Origin: DATDAW01 sp036524675
Lineage (GTDB): Bacteria; Verrucomicrobiota; Verrucomicrobiia; Chthoniobacterales; DASVRZ01
DNA: 29,588 nucleotides
NCBI GenBank assembly: GCA_036524675.1
Contig: DATDBU010000054.1
Coordinates: forward strand, 1-29,588
Reading direction: 5' to 3'
Position 1 is the stretch's first letter, and every line of letters starts with the position of its first letter. The notes under the pieces are model-generated. The model made no database searches, was not told the DNA's origin, and saw only the letters and a list, made by a program, of their open reading frames with translations. Positions 21,006 through 28,982 of the stretch are shown here, one piece after another. A program made the translations under genes and the position numbers.

Positions 21006-21349
21006 GATTTTCCAGGGACCGCCGATTGGGGTTGGTCAGGCGTCAAATTTTGACAAAAGTATCATATTTCGTCCCTCGACCCGGCTGCGTGGCCCTGAGG
21101 TTTGCCATCGTGTGTGAAAATACGGAACGCGAATTTCTTAACGGCATTGTGGTTGGATGATCTTTGATGAGGATGGCGCTGTCTTCGCTGTCCTCCCGGA
21201 TTCGAACTTCCGGGAGATGGATTGTCAAAACCCGGTGAGGCCCTGATTGGCAGCCGGGTTCCCCAGAATCTCCGAGCAATTTGTGCGGCATTCAGCTCGG
21301 AGGGGAAGCAAGCGACCAGCGATGGAATCCAATCGAGACTGCCAAGACG
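21006..21349. other. Intergenic stretch without a supported gene
   Basis: A weak minus-strand frame (21043-21291) has no recognisable feature. Two palindromes are visible: GTCAAA-T-TTTGAC near 21042-21054, and CTCCCGG with CCGGGAG (21193-21199, 21210-21216) around a loop containing TTCGAA. Nothing else stands out. Confidence 0.4.
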
Positions 21350-21382
21350 TTGACACTGATTGCGTGCACACTATTCTAGTGT
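21350..21382 (+). promoter_or_regulatory. vapBC promoter overlapping an operator palindrome, leaderless start
   Basis: A consensus -35 box TTGACA (21350-21355), a 16-base spacer and a -10 box TATTCT (21372-21377) stand right before the vapB ATG (21383). Transcription would begin at or next to the start codon, giving a leaderless message. The perfect inverted repeat ACACTA-TTC-TAGTGT (21368-21382) covers the -10 box and ends at the base before the ATG. That is a natural site for autorepression by the VapB or VapBC complex. Confidence 0.65.
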
Positions 21383-21601
21383 ATGAAAAATATCACGCTG
21401 TCGGCAGAGGAGGACCTCATTAGAAAGGCTCGAGGCGTCGCTCACCAACGCGCCACGTCGCTCAATGAACTTTTCCGGGCTTGGTTGCGCGATCTGACCC
21501 GCGACGCCGGTCAGACGAGAAACTATGACCGGCTCATGGAACGTCTCGAGCCCCGTCGGGCCGGCCGGCACTTCAGCCGGGAGGAAATGAATGAACGCTG
21601 A
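21383..21601 (+). CDS. vapB: Antitoxin of a VapBC pair (ribbon-helix-helix type)
   Basis: The 72-residue protein begins MKNITLSAEEDLIRKARGVA, a ribbon-helix-helix DNA-binding start, followed by RATSLNELFRAWLRDL. The basic C-terminal end (EPRRAGRHFSREEMNER) would wrap the toxin. It neutralises VapC and should repress its own operon. It overlaps vapC by 11 bases, the usual tight coupling. Immediately upstream are consensus promoter boxes and a palindrome. The start at 21383 is fixed by the MKNITLSA family start. Confidence 0.88.
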   Translation: MKNITLSAEEDLIRKARGVAHQRATSLNELFRAWLRDLTRDAGQTRNYDRLMERLEPRRAGRHFSREEMNER

Positions 21602-22016
21602 GGTCTTCATCGACACCAACGTTCTTGTTTACACCTTCGACCCCAGTGCTCCTGCAAAACGAGAACGTGCTCGCGCAATCGTGCGGGAAGCGCTCGAAAA
21701 GGGAAACGGAGCGATCAGCTGGCAAGTTTCGCAGGAGTTTCTGAATCTGGCCCTGCACAAATTCGAAAACCCGCTGACCACCGGGGAGGTTTCCGACTAC
21801 CTTGATCAGGTGCTTGTTCCACTATGGAAAGTCTTCCCCTCGCCAGAACTGTTCCGGGAAGCCACCCTGATCCAACGCCAATCCCAGTACCGCTTCTACG
21901 ACAGCCTAATTGTTGCGGCAGCTATCCGCTCAGAAGCCTCCATTCTGTACAGCGAGGATTTGCAAGACGGCCGGATCTTCGGAAGAACTAAAATCGTTAA
22001 CCCGTTTGCCGGGTGA
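21591..22016 (+). CDS. vapC: VapC-type PIN-domain ribonuclease toxin
   Basis: A 141-aa PIN protein. VFIDTNVLVYTFD holds D8, WQVSQEFLNLAL holds E49, FYDSLIVAAAI holds D104, and LYSEDLQDGRIF holds D123. These four acidic residues form the Mg-dependent RNase site of VapC toxins. When freed from VapB it would cut specific tRNA or rRNA and stop translation; the target is unknown. GGAGGAAATGA just before the start serves as ribosome-binding site inside vapB. A 39-bp piece of a near-identical gene survives at 15284-15322. The gene converges on the histidine kinase gene with 90 bases between. Confidence 0.93.
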   Translation: MNAEVFIDTNVLVYTFDPSAPAKRERARAIVREALEKGNGAISWQVSQEFLNLALHKFENPLTTGEVSDYLDQVLVPLWKVFPSPELFREATLIQRQSQYRFYDSLIVAAAIRSEASILYSEDLQDGRIFGRTKIVNPFAG

Positions 22017-22106
22017 GATCGCTATCCGGCTCGGAACGTCTGAGAGTCCTGCAAGCGGCGATTTCATCGAAACCGCCCTACCAAGTTTCCGCAAATCTTG
22101 GTCTCA

Positions 22107-23555
22107 TTACGCTGCTGCCGCGGGGACGGCTTCCTGGAGTGGCTTTTGGCCGACGGGTTGCGGGAGGCGGAGGGTGACACGGAGGCCGGCTTCGGGGCGG
22201 TTGGAGAGGTGGATGTCGCCGCCGTGAGCGCGGACGATGGAGCGCGCGATGGCAAGGCCGAGGCCTACGCCGCCGGTGGCGCGGTTGCGGGAGGTTTCGA
22301 GGCGCACAAATGGCGCGAACACGCGCTCAGAGTCTTCTTCCGGAATGCCGGGGCCGTCGTCGTCGATGGCGATTTCCAGCCATTCCGGCGAAAGTGTCAG
22401 ATGTACGCGAGCGCGTTCGCCATACCTGACGGCATTCTCGATCACGTTGCAAAGGGCACGCTTGAGACCGTCGGGCCGGCAGCGAAATGGGGTCCGGTCG
22501 CCACCGGCGAAGGTTACGTCCCAGCCCATTTCAGTGAGATCATCGCAAACGCTTTCCACCAGCGCGTCGATATCGACAGCGCGCGTTGGTTCGACCGTGG
22601 ATTCCTCGCGTGCGAAGGCTAGAACGACTTCGGTCATCGCCTGCATTTCGTCGAGCGTTGCGATAAGTTTTTCCTTCATTTCAGGATCCTTAATGAATTC
22701 GACGCGGAGCCGGAGCGAAGTGATGGGCGTGCGCAGATCGTGGCTGATTGCGGCCAGCATTTTTGTGCGGTCCTCGACAAAACGCCGAAGACGGATCTGC
22801 ATGCGATTGAATGTTTCCGTGGTGGAGCGGATGTCGTCAGGCCCTTCCTCGGCGAGCAATTGCAATTCCTCGCCGCGGCCGAGGCGCTCGGAGGATTGCG
22901 CGAGGTGACGCAACGGACGGGAAACACGCCGGGCGATGAACAGCGCGGCCACGGAAAAAATGACGGCGGTAACAGCCATGGCCGCATAATAACCCGGCGT
23001 AGCGGTGGTGCGCACGAGATAGGCGGGTTTGGCGTAGACCGTGTTCAACCACGTGCCGTCGTCGAGTCGAATGGCGAATGCGAATCCATTCCACTCGCTC
23101 AGTTGCGCGAAATGAATGGGAAGACGCAGCAGCCAGGCGTCGGGCGGCAGGGTTTGCCATTGCGCGGCAGAAACACGGTCCAGGATGGAGTCGTGCGCGA
23201 AAAGATTGTTAGCAGCGGCGCCGCCACCCGCGACGGGTGTCTGTTTCAGAATGTGTTCGCGCGCGGTCCGTTGCCAATCCGGGACAGGGCCGGGAGGAGC
23301 GGTACTGAGCCAGTGGCGCATAAGCGGTGTCCCGACCGTTTCCAGCATTTGAGCGCGCCCCTCCACCGGTGTCGCCTGCGCGAGGCGATAGGCAGAAGCG
23401 ACACGACCCAGGCATTCCTCGCGTAGCACGCCCCGGAGCGCTTTGGCGCGCTCGCTCCCGTAGATTAGCAGCGACACTCCCTGCGAAAGCGCGACGGCTA
23501 ACAACATAACAGCGATCAACTGACCGCCCAACGTGCGCGGCAAAAAGCGTTTCAT
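22107..23555 (-). CDS. Sensor histidine kinase, EnvZ-like
   Basis: The 482-residue kinase has a first membrane helix (about 10-32), a periplasmic sensor region (33-185) and a second helix (about 189-208). A HAMP domain follows (RRVSRPLRHLAQSSERLGRG). The DHp domain has the phosphorylated H272 in AAISHDLRTPITSLR. The ATPase domain has N374 (CNVIENAVRYGE), G1 DDDGPGIP and G2 GGVGLGLAIAR. This is the HPK family of EnvZ/QseC-like sensors. It overlaps the response regulator gene by four bases (ATGA), so they form one unit. The divergent RND pump is the likely target system; the signal is unknown. Confidence 0.95.
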   Translation of the reverse strand: MKRFLPRTLGGQLIAVMLLAVALSQGVSLLIYGSERAKALRGVLREECLGRVASAYRLAQATPVEGRAQMLETVGTPLMRHWLSTAPPGPVPDWQRTAREHILKQTPVAGGGAAANNLFAHDSILDRVSAAQWQTLPPDAWLLRLPIHFAQLSEWNGFAFAIRLDDGTWLNTVYAKPAYLVRTTATPGYYAAMAVTAVIFSVAALFIARRVSRPLRHLAQSSERLGRGEELQLLAEEGPDDIRSTTETFNRMQIRLRRFVEDRTKMLAAISHDLRTPITSLRLRVEFIKDPEMKEKLIATLDEMQAMTEVVLAFAREESTVEPTRAVDIDALVESVCDDLTEMGWDVTFAGGDRTPFRCRPDGLKRALCNVIENAVRYGERARVHLTLSPEWLEIAIDDDGPGIPEEDSERVFAPFVRLETSRNRATGGVGLGLAIARSIVRAHGGDIHLSNRPEAGLRVTLRLPQPVGQKPLQEAVPAAAA

Positions 23556-24271
23556 AACGTCACCACCTTGCCCACAAAACAGTAACCACCGCCCCAGTGG
23601 GTTTTAATTAGAGTCGGGTTTTTCGGATCGAGCTCGATTTTCCGCCGAAGCCGACTGACTTGGTTATCGACGCTGCGATCCCAGACATCCGCGGCGCGAC
23701 CATTGGCTAAATCCAGCAATTGGTCCCTTGTCAGCACAATGCCCGGACGCTCGAGAAAGACGGAGAGAAGTTTGAACTCCGCTGTGCTTAGTGGCACGGC
23801 CACGCCGTCCTCTCCCGTAACTTCGCGCCGGCTTACATCAAGTATTTTGTCTTCAAAACGAATTTTCTCGGCCTGAACGGCACCGCGCTGCACCGGAAGA
23901 CTGTGCGTCCGGCGAAGGACGGCCTTGATCCGCGCCACGAGTTCACGTGGGTTGAAGGGCTTGGTTAGATAATCGTCGCTGCCCATCTCCAGGCCAATAA
24001 TGCGATCGGTCTCCTCCGCTAGCGCCGTCAAAAAAATGATCGGTATTTGCGTGGTCGCACGCAGGTCCCGGCAAAGGGCCAGCCCGTCCTCTCCGGGCAT
24101 CATGATGTCCAGCACGAGCAAATCGGGTGCGCTGTTTTCCATCAACCGCCGAAAAGCTCCGGCGCTCTCCGCGGCACTGACCCGGTAGCCGTGCTGACCG
24201 AGATAGCGCGCAAGCAGCTCCCGGATTTCCCGGTTGTCGTCAACGACTGCAATATGTGGCGAGGGACTCAT
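23552..24271 (-). CDS. OmpR-family response regulator
   Basis: A 239-aa regulator. The receiver domain (1-120) has D11-D12, the phosphorylated D55 (LLVLDIMMPGEDG), T82 and K104 (YLTKPFNPRELVARI). A C-terminal winged helix follows (VPLSTAEFKLLSVFLERPG, RSVDNQVSRLRRKIE, THWGGGYCFVG). I start at the ATG at 24271; the frame is open to 24457, but those 62 extra residues overlap the divergent pump gene's start and are not receiver-like. It is paired with the kinase gene by a four-base overlap. Inverted repeats in the upstream spacer (24313-24386) are candidate binding sites. Confidence 0.95.
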   Translation of the reverse strand: MSPSPHIAVVDDNREIRELLARYLGQHGYRVSAAESAGAFRRLMENSAPDLLVLDIMMPGEDGLALCRDLRATTQIPIIFLTALAEETDRIIGLEMGSDDYLTKPFNPRELVARIKAVLRRTHSLPVQRGAVQAEKIRFEDKILDVSRREVTGEDGVAVPLSTAEFKLLSVFLERPGIVLTRDQLLDLANGRAADVWDRSVDNQVSRLRRKIELDPKNPTLIKTHWGGGYCFVGKVVTL

Positions 24272-24312
24272 CGTTTGGTAAACGGCGTAACTATACCCAA
24301 GCGTCTCACAAC

Positions 24313-24386
24313 TTTCCGGTGACGTGGGCCGGAAAATTGTAACAAAGTGTGCCGGCGCCCTCCGCCACCGCCACAATTCGTTACAA
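24313..24386. promoter_or_regulatory. Two inverted repeats between response regulator and RND pump genes
   Basis: TTTCCGG and CCGGAAA (24313-24319 and 24329-24335) flank a 9-base spacer. TTGTAAC and GTTACAA (24337-24343 and 24380-24386) are exact inverted copies 43 bases apart, about four helical turns. Both lie in the roughly 170-base divergent spacer and are plausible operators for the OmpR-type regulator, controlling itself and the pump. The binding protein is inferred. Confidence 0.45.
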
Positions 24387-24442
24387 AACAGAGCCCCCGC
24401 CGACACACATTCCTTTTTTTGCTGTGCTAGCGTCGACTCGCC

Positions 24443-27400
24443 ATGTGGATCGTCCAATTCGCGCTTCGCTACAAATACACCATCGGAGTCCTTGCCATCG
24501 TAATCCTCCTTTTCGGTCTGATGTCATCCCGCCGCATGTCCACGGACATCCTCCCGCGCGTCGAGAGTCCGGAAATCACACTGGTCTGGACCTACACCGG
24601 CCTGAACGCCGCGGAAATGTCCTCCAAACTCACGTCATTTTCGGAGATTGCCATTCTCAACAACGTCGATGACCTCGCGGAAGTTCGCTCGGAGAGCTCC
24701 AATGGAGTCGGCCTGGTAAAAATCAAATTTCAGCCGTACGTCGCGATCAACACCGCACTAAGCCAGGCCACCGCGGTCTCACAGACCATCCTTCGCCGAA
24801 TGCCGACCGGCACCACGCCGCCGCTCATCGTGCAGACCAGTCCGTCGAGTGTGCCTATCGTCCAGCTGGTGCTGTCGTCTGACACGATGAGCAGCGGCCA
24901 ACTTTTCGACTACGCCCGGCTCTCTCTGCGCGCCCAGCTCCAAAGCGTTCCCGGCATGCGCATTTCGCTGCCCTACGGCGGTGCCGCCCGGCAAATCATG
25001 GTAGATCTCGATCCCGAGGCGCTGAACGCCTTCGGATTGTCGGCCGCTGAAGTCAACGCCGCTGTGAGCCGGCAAAATCTCACGCTTCCTTCGGGCTTTC
25101 TACGCGAGGGCGACCGTGAATTGCCCGTGGAAATCAATGCCAGCCCGGAAAATGTGCAGGCCTTTCTCGATCTCCCCCTTCGCTCGCTCGACGGCCGGAC
25201 GATCCTTCTGCGCGACGTGGCCAACGTCCGCGACGGCGAGGCCGTTTCCACCAACATCGCCCGCCTCAACGGCCAGAACGCCGTCATGATTTCCATCCTG
25301 AAACTCGGCAACGCCTCTACCGTGGACATCATCGACGGCATCATGAAACGCATGCCGGAGATCCGCGCCGCGGCGCCTCCCGGCATGAGTATCGAGCCGA
25401 TTTTCGATCAGTCCGTTTTCGTCCGGGCCGCCGTGAGTGGCGTCGAACACGAAATCTTCCTGGTCGGCAGTCTCGTGGGAACCGTTGTCCTCCTTTTCCT
25501 TGGATCGTGGCGCTCCACATGCATCGTGCTAACCTCGATCCCGCTGGCATTGCTTTGCTCCATCGTGGGTCTGAACCTCGTAGGCGCGACGTTCAACCTC
25601 ATGACGCTTGGCGGTCTCGCCCTGGCAATCGGCATTCTCGTCGACAACTCGCTGGTGGAGATCGAAAATATCAAACGCCAGCTCGGTCTGGGGAAAGACG
25701 TGCAGACGGCAATCCTGGAAAGCGCTAAACAGGTCGCCTTCCCGGAATTCGTCTCCACGCTCTCCATTTGCATTGTTTTCCTGCCGATCTTCCTGCTCAC
25801 CGGAACAGCTGCCTACGTTTTCCGGCCGCTGGCACTGGCCGTGGTATTTGCAATGATCGCCAGCTACCTGTTGGCGCGCACGCTGGTTCCAACTCTGGCT
25901 TCGCTCATTTTGCCGGCCGAAATCCGCGCTGAAAAACGGCATCCTCATTGGAACAGCCGACGCAGTCGATTCAACCTTTCCCGCATCCACCACAATATCG
26001 AACACGGCGTGGATCGCATCGCGGAAACACAGGGCCGCATCCTGACGTTTCTGACACGCCGGAAATGGGTGATTCTCATTCCCGTGCTCGCAGCCGTGGC
26101 TATTGGCGCCTTTGCCGCGCTACAAGCTGGGCGCGAATTTTTCCCGAAAACAGACGCGGGTCTCATCCGACTCTTCGTCCGCATCCCCAGTGGCATCCGG
26201 GTCGAAGACACAGCCCGCACCATGGCCGACGTCCAGCGCGAAATCCGCAACATTATTCCGAAGGAAGAGCTCCAATTCGTCGTAGAAAACATCGGCGCAC
26301 CGAACCCGATCAACCAAGCGTGGATCGAGACTACTGCCATCAGTTCCGCGGACGGCGAAATCCTCGTCCAACTCGCCAAGGAACACGCTCCCAGCGAAGT
26401 TTACGTCGAAAAAATCCGCGCCATGCTTGCGGAAAAATTGCCGAGTATTCAGGCCTTTTTCCGGCCTGCGGACGCGACAAGCCAGACCCTCGCTTCCGGC
26501 GCGCCCACGACGTTTGAGGTTCGTTTCATCGGCCGCGACGTCCCGGGTAATCTCGCCCTCGCGAAAGATTTGCGGGAACGTTTCAAGAAAATCCCCGGGG
26601 CCGTCGACGTCACTCTGCGTGAAGTCCTCGATCAACCCGGCTACGCCATCCGTGTGGACCGCGCCCGGGCCGCGACATTTGGCATCAACCAGCAGGACGC
26701 CTCCAATGCCCTGCTCGCCGCCCTTGGCAGCGCGGGCACCGTCGCCGCGAATTTGTGGGCGGATCCCGCAACCGGCGCTTCCTACGACGTCCAGGTCATC
26801 GCACCGCCAGCGAATCTAACTTCCGTGGAGCAACTGCTAAACCTTCCCATCCGGCCGTCCGTCGGCAACGGAGCCCCTGTCCCATTGCGCGCTTTTGCCA
26901 CCGTGCTCGAAAAACGGGCGCCGGCGAGTGTTTCACGGACGACAATGATGCCTACGCTGACGTTGCTCGCCAATGCCGATGGCCGCGACCTCGGCAGCGT
27001 AACCAACGACCTCGAATCCATCCTCGCCGAGCTCCGGACCAAACAGAAACCTGGCAATCGCATCGAAATGGCCGGTCAAGCCGCCCTGATGAAATCCGCA
27101 TACGGCGAACTCGTGGGTGGTCTGGGCCTTGCCGCGGCCCTCGTTTTCCTTGTGATGGTGGTTAATTTCCAATCCTGGACGATGCCTTTCGTGGCGATCA
27201 GCGGACTGCCCGTTGCGGTTTCGGGAGCGCTCTTCTCACTTTGGCTCACTGGAACGCCTCTCAGCGTGCCGGCGCTCATGGGAATCATCATGGTCGTCGG
27301 CGTTTCAACGGCGAACAGCGTGCTCGTAAGCAGTTTCGCCCGTGACCGTTTCGCGGAAGGTGCGAGCGCTCTCGACGCTGCCATCGAAGCGGCCACCACG

Positions 27401-27652
27401 CGTCTTCGACCCGTGATGATGACCGCGCTAGCCATGATTCTTGGCGTCATCCCGATGGCTATCGGCCACACAGAAGGCGGCGAACAAAATGCACCCCTGG
27501 GCCGCGCCGTCATCGGCGGCCTGGTGTTTGGCACCTGCGCCTCGCTCTTCCTCGTGCCCGTTGTTTTCGCTGCGGTTCGTGGTCGTGTCCGTCGCCCGGC
27601 TGAAGAGAGGCAAACGTCCCCCGCTCCCCCTCCTGTCTCCGAACTTGCGTAG
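24443..27652 (+). CDS. RND efflux pump permease (AcrB superfamily)
   Basis: The 1069-residue protein has the RND plan: TM1 (about 10-28), a large periplasmic loop, TM2-6 (about 335-480), a central linker (GILVDNSLVEIENIKR is in TM4), TM7 near 540, a second loop, and TM8-12 up to about 1040. It would export substrates from periplasm and inner membrane using proton flow. The TM4 motif has D401 (AcrB D407) but N402 in place of D408, and TM10 reads VGVSTANSVLVSSFA, with A957 where AcrB has K940. So the proton relay differs from AcrB. It is followed by its membrane-fusion partner 56 bases later; no outer-membrane factor gene is seen. The divergent two-component system probably regulates it. Confidence 0.94.
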   Translation: MWIVQFALRYKYTIGVLAIVILLFGLMSSRRMSTDILPRVESPEITLVWTYTGLNAAEMSSKLTSFSEIAILNNVDDLAEVRSESSNGVGLVKIKFQPYVAINTALSQATAVSQTILRRMPTGTTPPLIVQTSPSSVPIVQLVLSSDTMSSGQLFDYARLSLRAQLQSVPGMRISLPYGGAARQIMVDLDPEALNAFGLSAAEVNAAVSRQNLTLPSGFLREGDRELPVEINASPENVQAFLDLPLRSLDGRTILLRDVANVRDGEAVSTNIARLNGQNAVMISILKLGNASTVDIIDGIMKRMPEIRAAAPPGMSIEPIFDQSVFVRAAVSGVEHEIFLVGSLVGTVVLLFLGSWRSTCIVLTSIPLALLCSIVGLNLVGATFNLMTLGGLALAIGILVDNSLVEIENIKRQLGLGKDVQTAILESAKQVAFPEFVSTLSICIVFLPIFLLTGTAAYVFRPLALAVVFAMIASYLLARTLVPTLASLILPAEIRAEKRHPHWNSRRSRFNLSRIHHNIEHGVDRIAETQGRILTFLTRRKWVILIPVLAAVAIGAFAALQAGREFFPKTDAGLIRLFVRIPSGIRVEDTARTMADVQREIRNIIPKEELQFVVENIGAPNPINQAWIETTAISSADGEILVQLAKEHAPSEVYVEKIRAMLAEKLPSIQAFFRPADATSQTLASGAPTTFEVRFIGRDVPGNLALAKDLRERFKKIPGAVDVTLREVLDQPGYAIRVDRARAATFGINQQDASNALLAALGSAGTVAANLWADPATGASYDVQVIAPPANLTSVEQLLNLPIRPSVGNGAPVPLRAFATVLEKRAPASVSRTTMMPTLTLLANADGRDLGSVTNDLESILAELRTKQKPGNRIEMAGQAALMKSAYGELVGGLGLAAALVFLVMVVNFQSWTMPFVAISGLPVAVSGALFSLWLTGTPLSVPALMGIIMVVGVSTANSVLVSSFARDRFAEGASALDAAIEAATTRLRPVMMTALAMILGVIPMAIGHTEGGEQNAPLGRAVIGGLVFGTCASLFLVPVVFAAVRGRVRRPAEERQTSPAPPPVSELA

Positions 27653-27708
27653 CCGCTGCGCTTCTTACTCCGACTCTTAATCGTAATCTCAAAGCCGCAT
27701 CCTTCTTC

Positions 27709-28806
27709 ATGACCTCATCCATCCTTCGCTCGCTATCCATCCTGTTCCTCCTTGCAGCGCCCGCTGTTCTGGCCCAGGAAAAAGCGCCGGAAAAAACCAC
27801 CGTCAGAACGGTCACGCCCACCGTGGCACAAGCCGGTCGCCCTTACGAAATCCCCGGCCGGACCGAGCCCTTCGAATCCGCCACCGTTTTCACCCGCGCC
27901 ACCGGCATCATCCGTGAACGAAAGTTCGACATCGGCGATGTCGTCAAAGCGGGCGACGTTCTCGCCGTGGTCGACATCCCGGAGATCGATCAGGCCGTCG
28001 ACGCCGCCCGCGCAACCGTCGATCAGGTCACCGCTCGCGCCCGAATCGCCCGTAGTCTCTCCGATCGTTCAGCCACTCTCTTGAAATCGCGCAACATCTC
28101 CATTGAGGAAGCCGATCAGCGCATCTCCGCTGCTGTTGAAACCGAAGCCGCCGTCCGCGTCGCACAAGCCGAACTCGGCCGTTTGGAAGAACAACAAAAA
28201 TTTGCCGTCGTTCGCGCCCCATTCGACGCGGTAATCGCCGCCCGGAATTTCGACCGAGGCGACCGCGTCCGCGGCGATGCCGCGACCTCCGAAGGCTGGC
28301 TTTACCGGCTCGTCCGGCTGGACGCACTGCGCGTCGCTATCAACGCCACACCGGATCTCGCCCTGCGCCTAAGCAAAGACAGCGAAGCCAAACTCCGCTT
28401 TACGGAATTCCCCGGACGTTCCTTTCCCGCGAAAGTTGCTCGCTCCAGCCAGCTTTTCGACACTGCTACGGGCACGATGCGAGTCGAATTGATGATCGAG
28501 AACAAGGATCTCATCCTGCCTGCTGGTCTCACCGGCACGGCTGCCTTCGATCTGGCGCCTGCGCCCGGGACGTTTCTCGTGCCGACGAATACGCTTGTCA
28601 TTCGGGCAGGCAAGGCAACTGTGGCCGCTGTCGACAACGGAAAAGTCGCATTCCTCGACGTCCTGCCTGGACGCAATCTCGGTCCCAATGTTGAGGTTAC
28701 CTCCGGCTCCCTGACCGCCAACACGCAGGTTATTATCAATCCTAACGCCCTCCTGCGCGCGGGCGATCCCGTCGAAATCGCTCCTACGCAGACGGCAAAA
28801 CGGTGA
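27709..28806 (+). CDS. RND periplasmic adaptor (membrane fusion protein)
   Basis: The 365-aa protein has a signal peptide (LSILFLLAAPAVLAQ, cleavage near AQ-EK at 23-24). A beta-barrel/lipoyl start follows (GRTEPFESATVFTRATGIIR, VVKAGDVLAVVDIPEID), then an alpha-hairpin (about 90-155) and the second lipoyl half (FAVVRAPFDAVIAARNFDRG). The rest is beta-barrel and membrane-proximal domains. It links the permease to an outer-membrane channel as part of a tripartite pump. The absence of a lipobox cysteine suggests it is soluble in the periplasm. The order pump-then-adaptor is the reverse of the acrAB order but common in related clusters. It ends 176 bases before the convergent tetR. Confidence 0.93.
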   Translation: MTSSILRSLSILFLLAAPAVLAQEKAPEKTTVRTVTPTVAQAGRPYEIPGRTEPFESATVFTRATGIIRERKFDIGDVVKAGDVLAVVDIPEIDQAVDAARATVDQVTARARIARSLSDRSATLLKSRNISIEEADQRISAAVETEAAVRVAQAELGRLEEQQKFAVVRAPFDAVIAARNFDRGDRVRGDAATSEGWLYRLVRLDALRVAINATPDLALRLSKDSEAKLRFTEFPGRSFPAKVARSSQLFDTATGTMRVELMIENKDLILPAGLTGTAAFDLAPAPGTFLVPTNTLVIRAGKATVAAVDNGKVAFLDVLPGRNLGPNVEVTSGSLTANTQVIINPNALLRAGDPVEIAPTQTAKR

Positions 28807-28982
28807 ACGGCATGACCCAAACTCGCCAGCCTATGCTCCAGACGCGAGCGTTCACCGCGCTGGCAATCTGATCTTTCTGAAAAAGAGATCAACCCCGTCT
28901 CCGCCGGATGGCTTGAGTGATCGCCTCGCTCCTCGAGGCACGGTCCGGCGCTCCGGCCGCCAACGCCGCTGACTTACCGGTT

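Noticed and set aside
21185..21216. T-arm-like sequence on the minus strand (GTTCGAAT flanked by CCGG pairs), suggesting a tRNA gene or attachment site
   Set aside because: No complementary 5' acceptor strand, D-arm or anticodon arm can be placed upstream; it is only a hairpin with a TTCGAA loop.
24272..24457. N-terminal extension of the response regulator
   Set aside because: It would overlap the start of the divergent pump gene and adds nothing like a receiver domain.
28869..28892. Terminator after the adaptor gene (GATCT...AGATC)
   Set aside because: Only five perfect outer pairs and no U-run; too weak to call.
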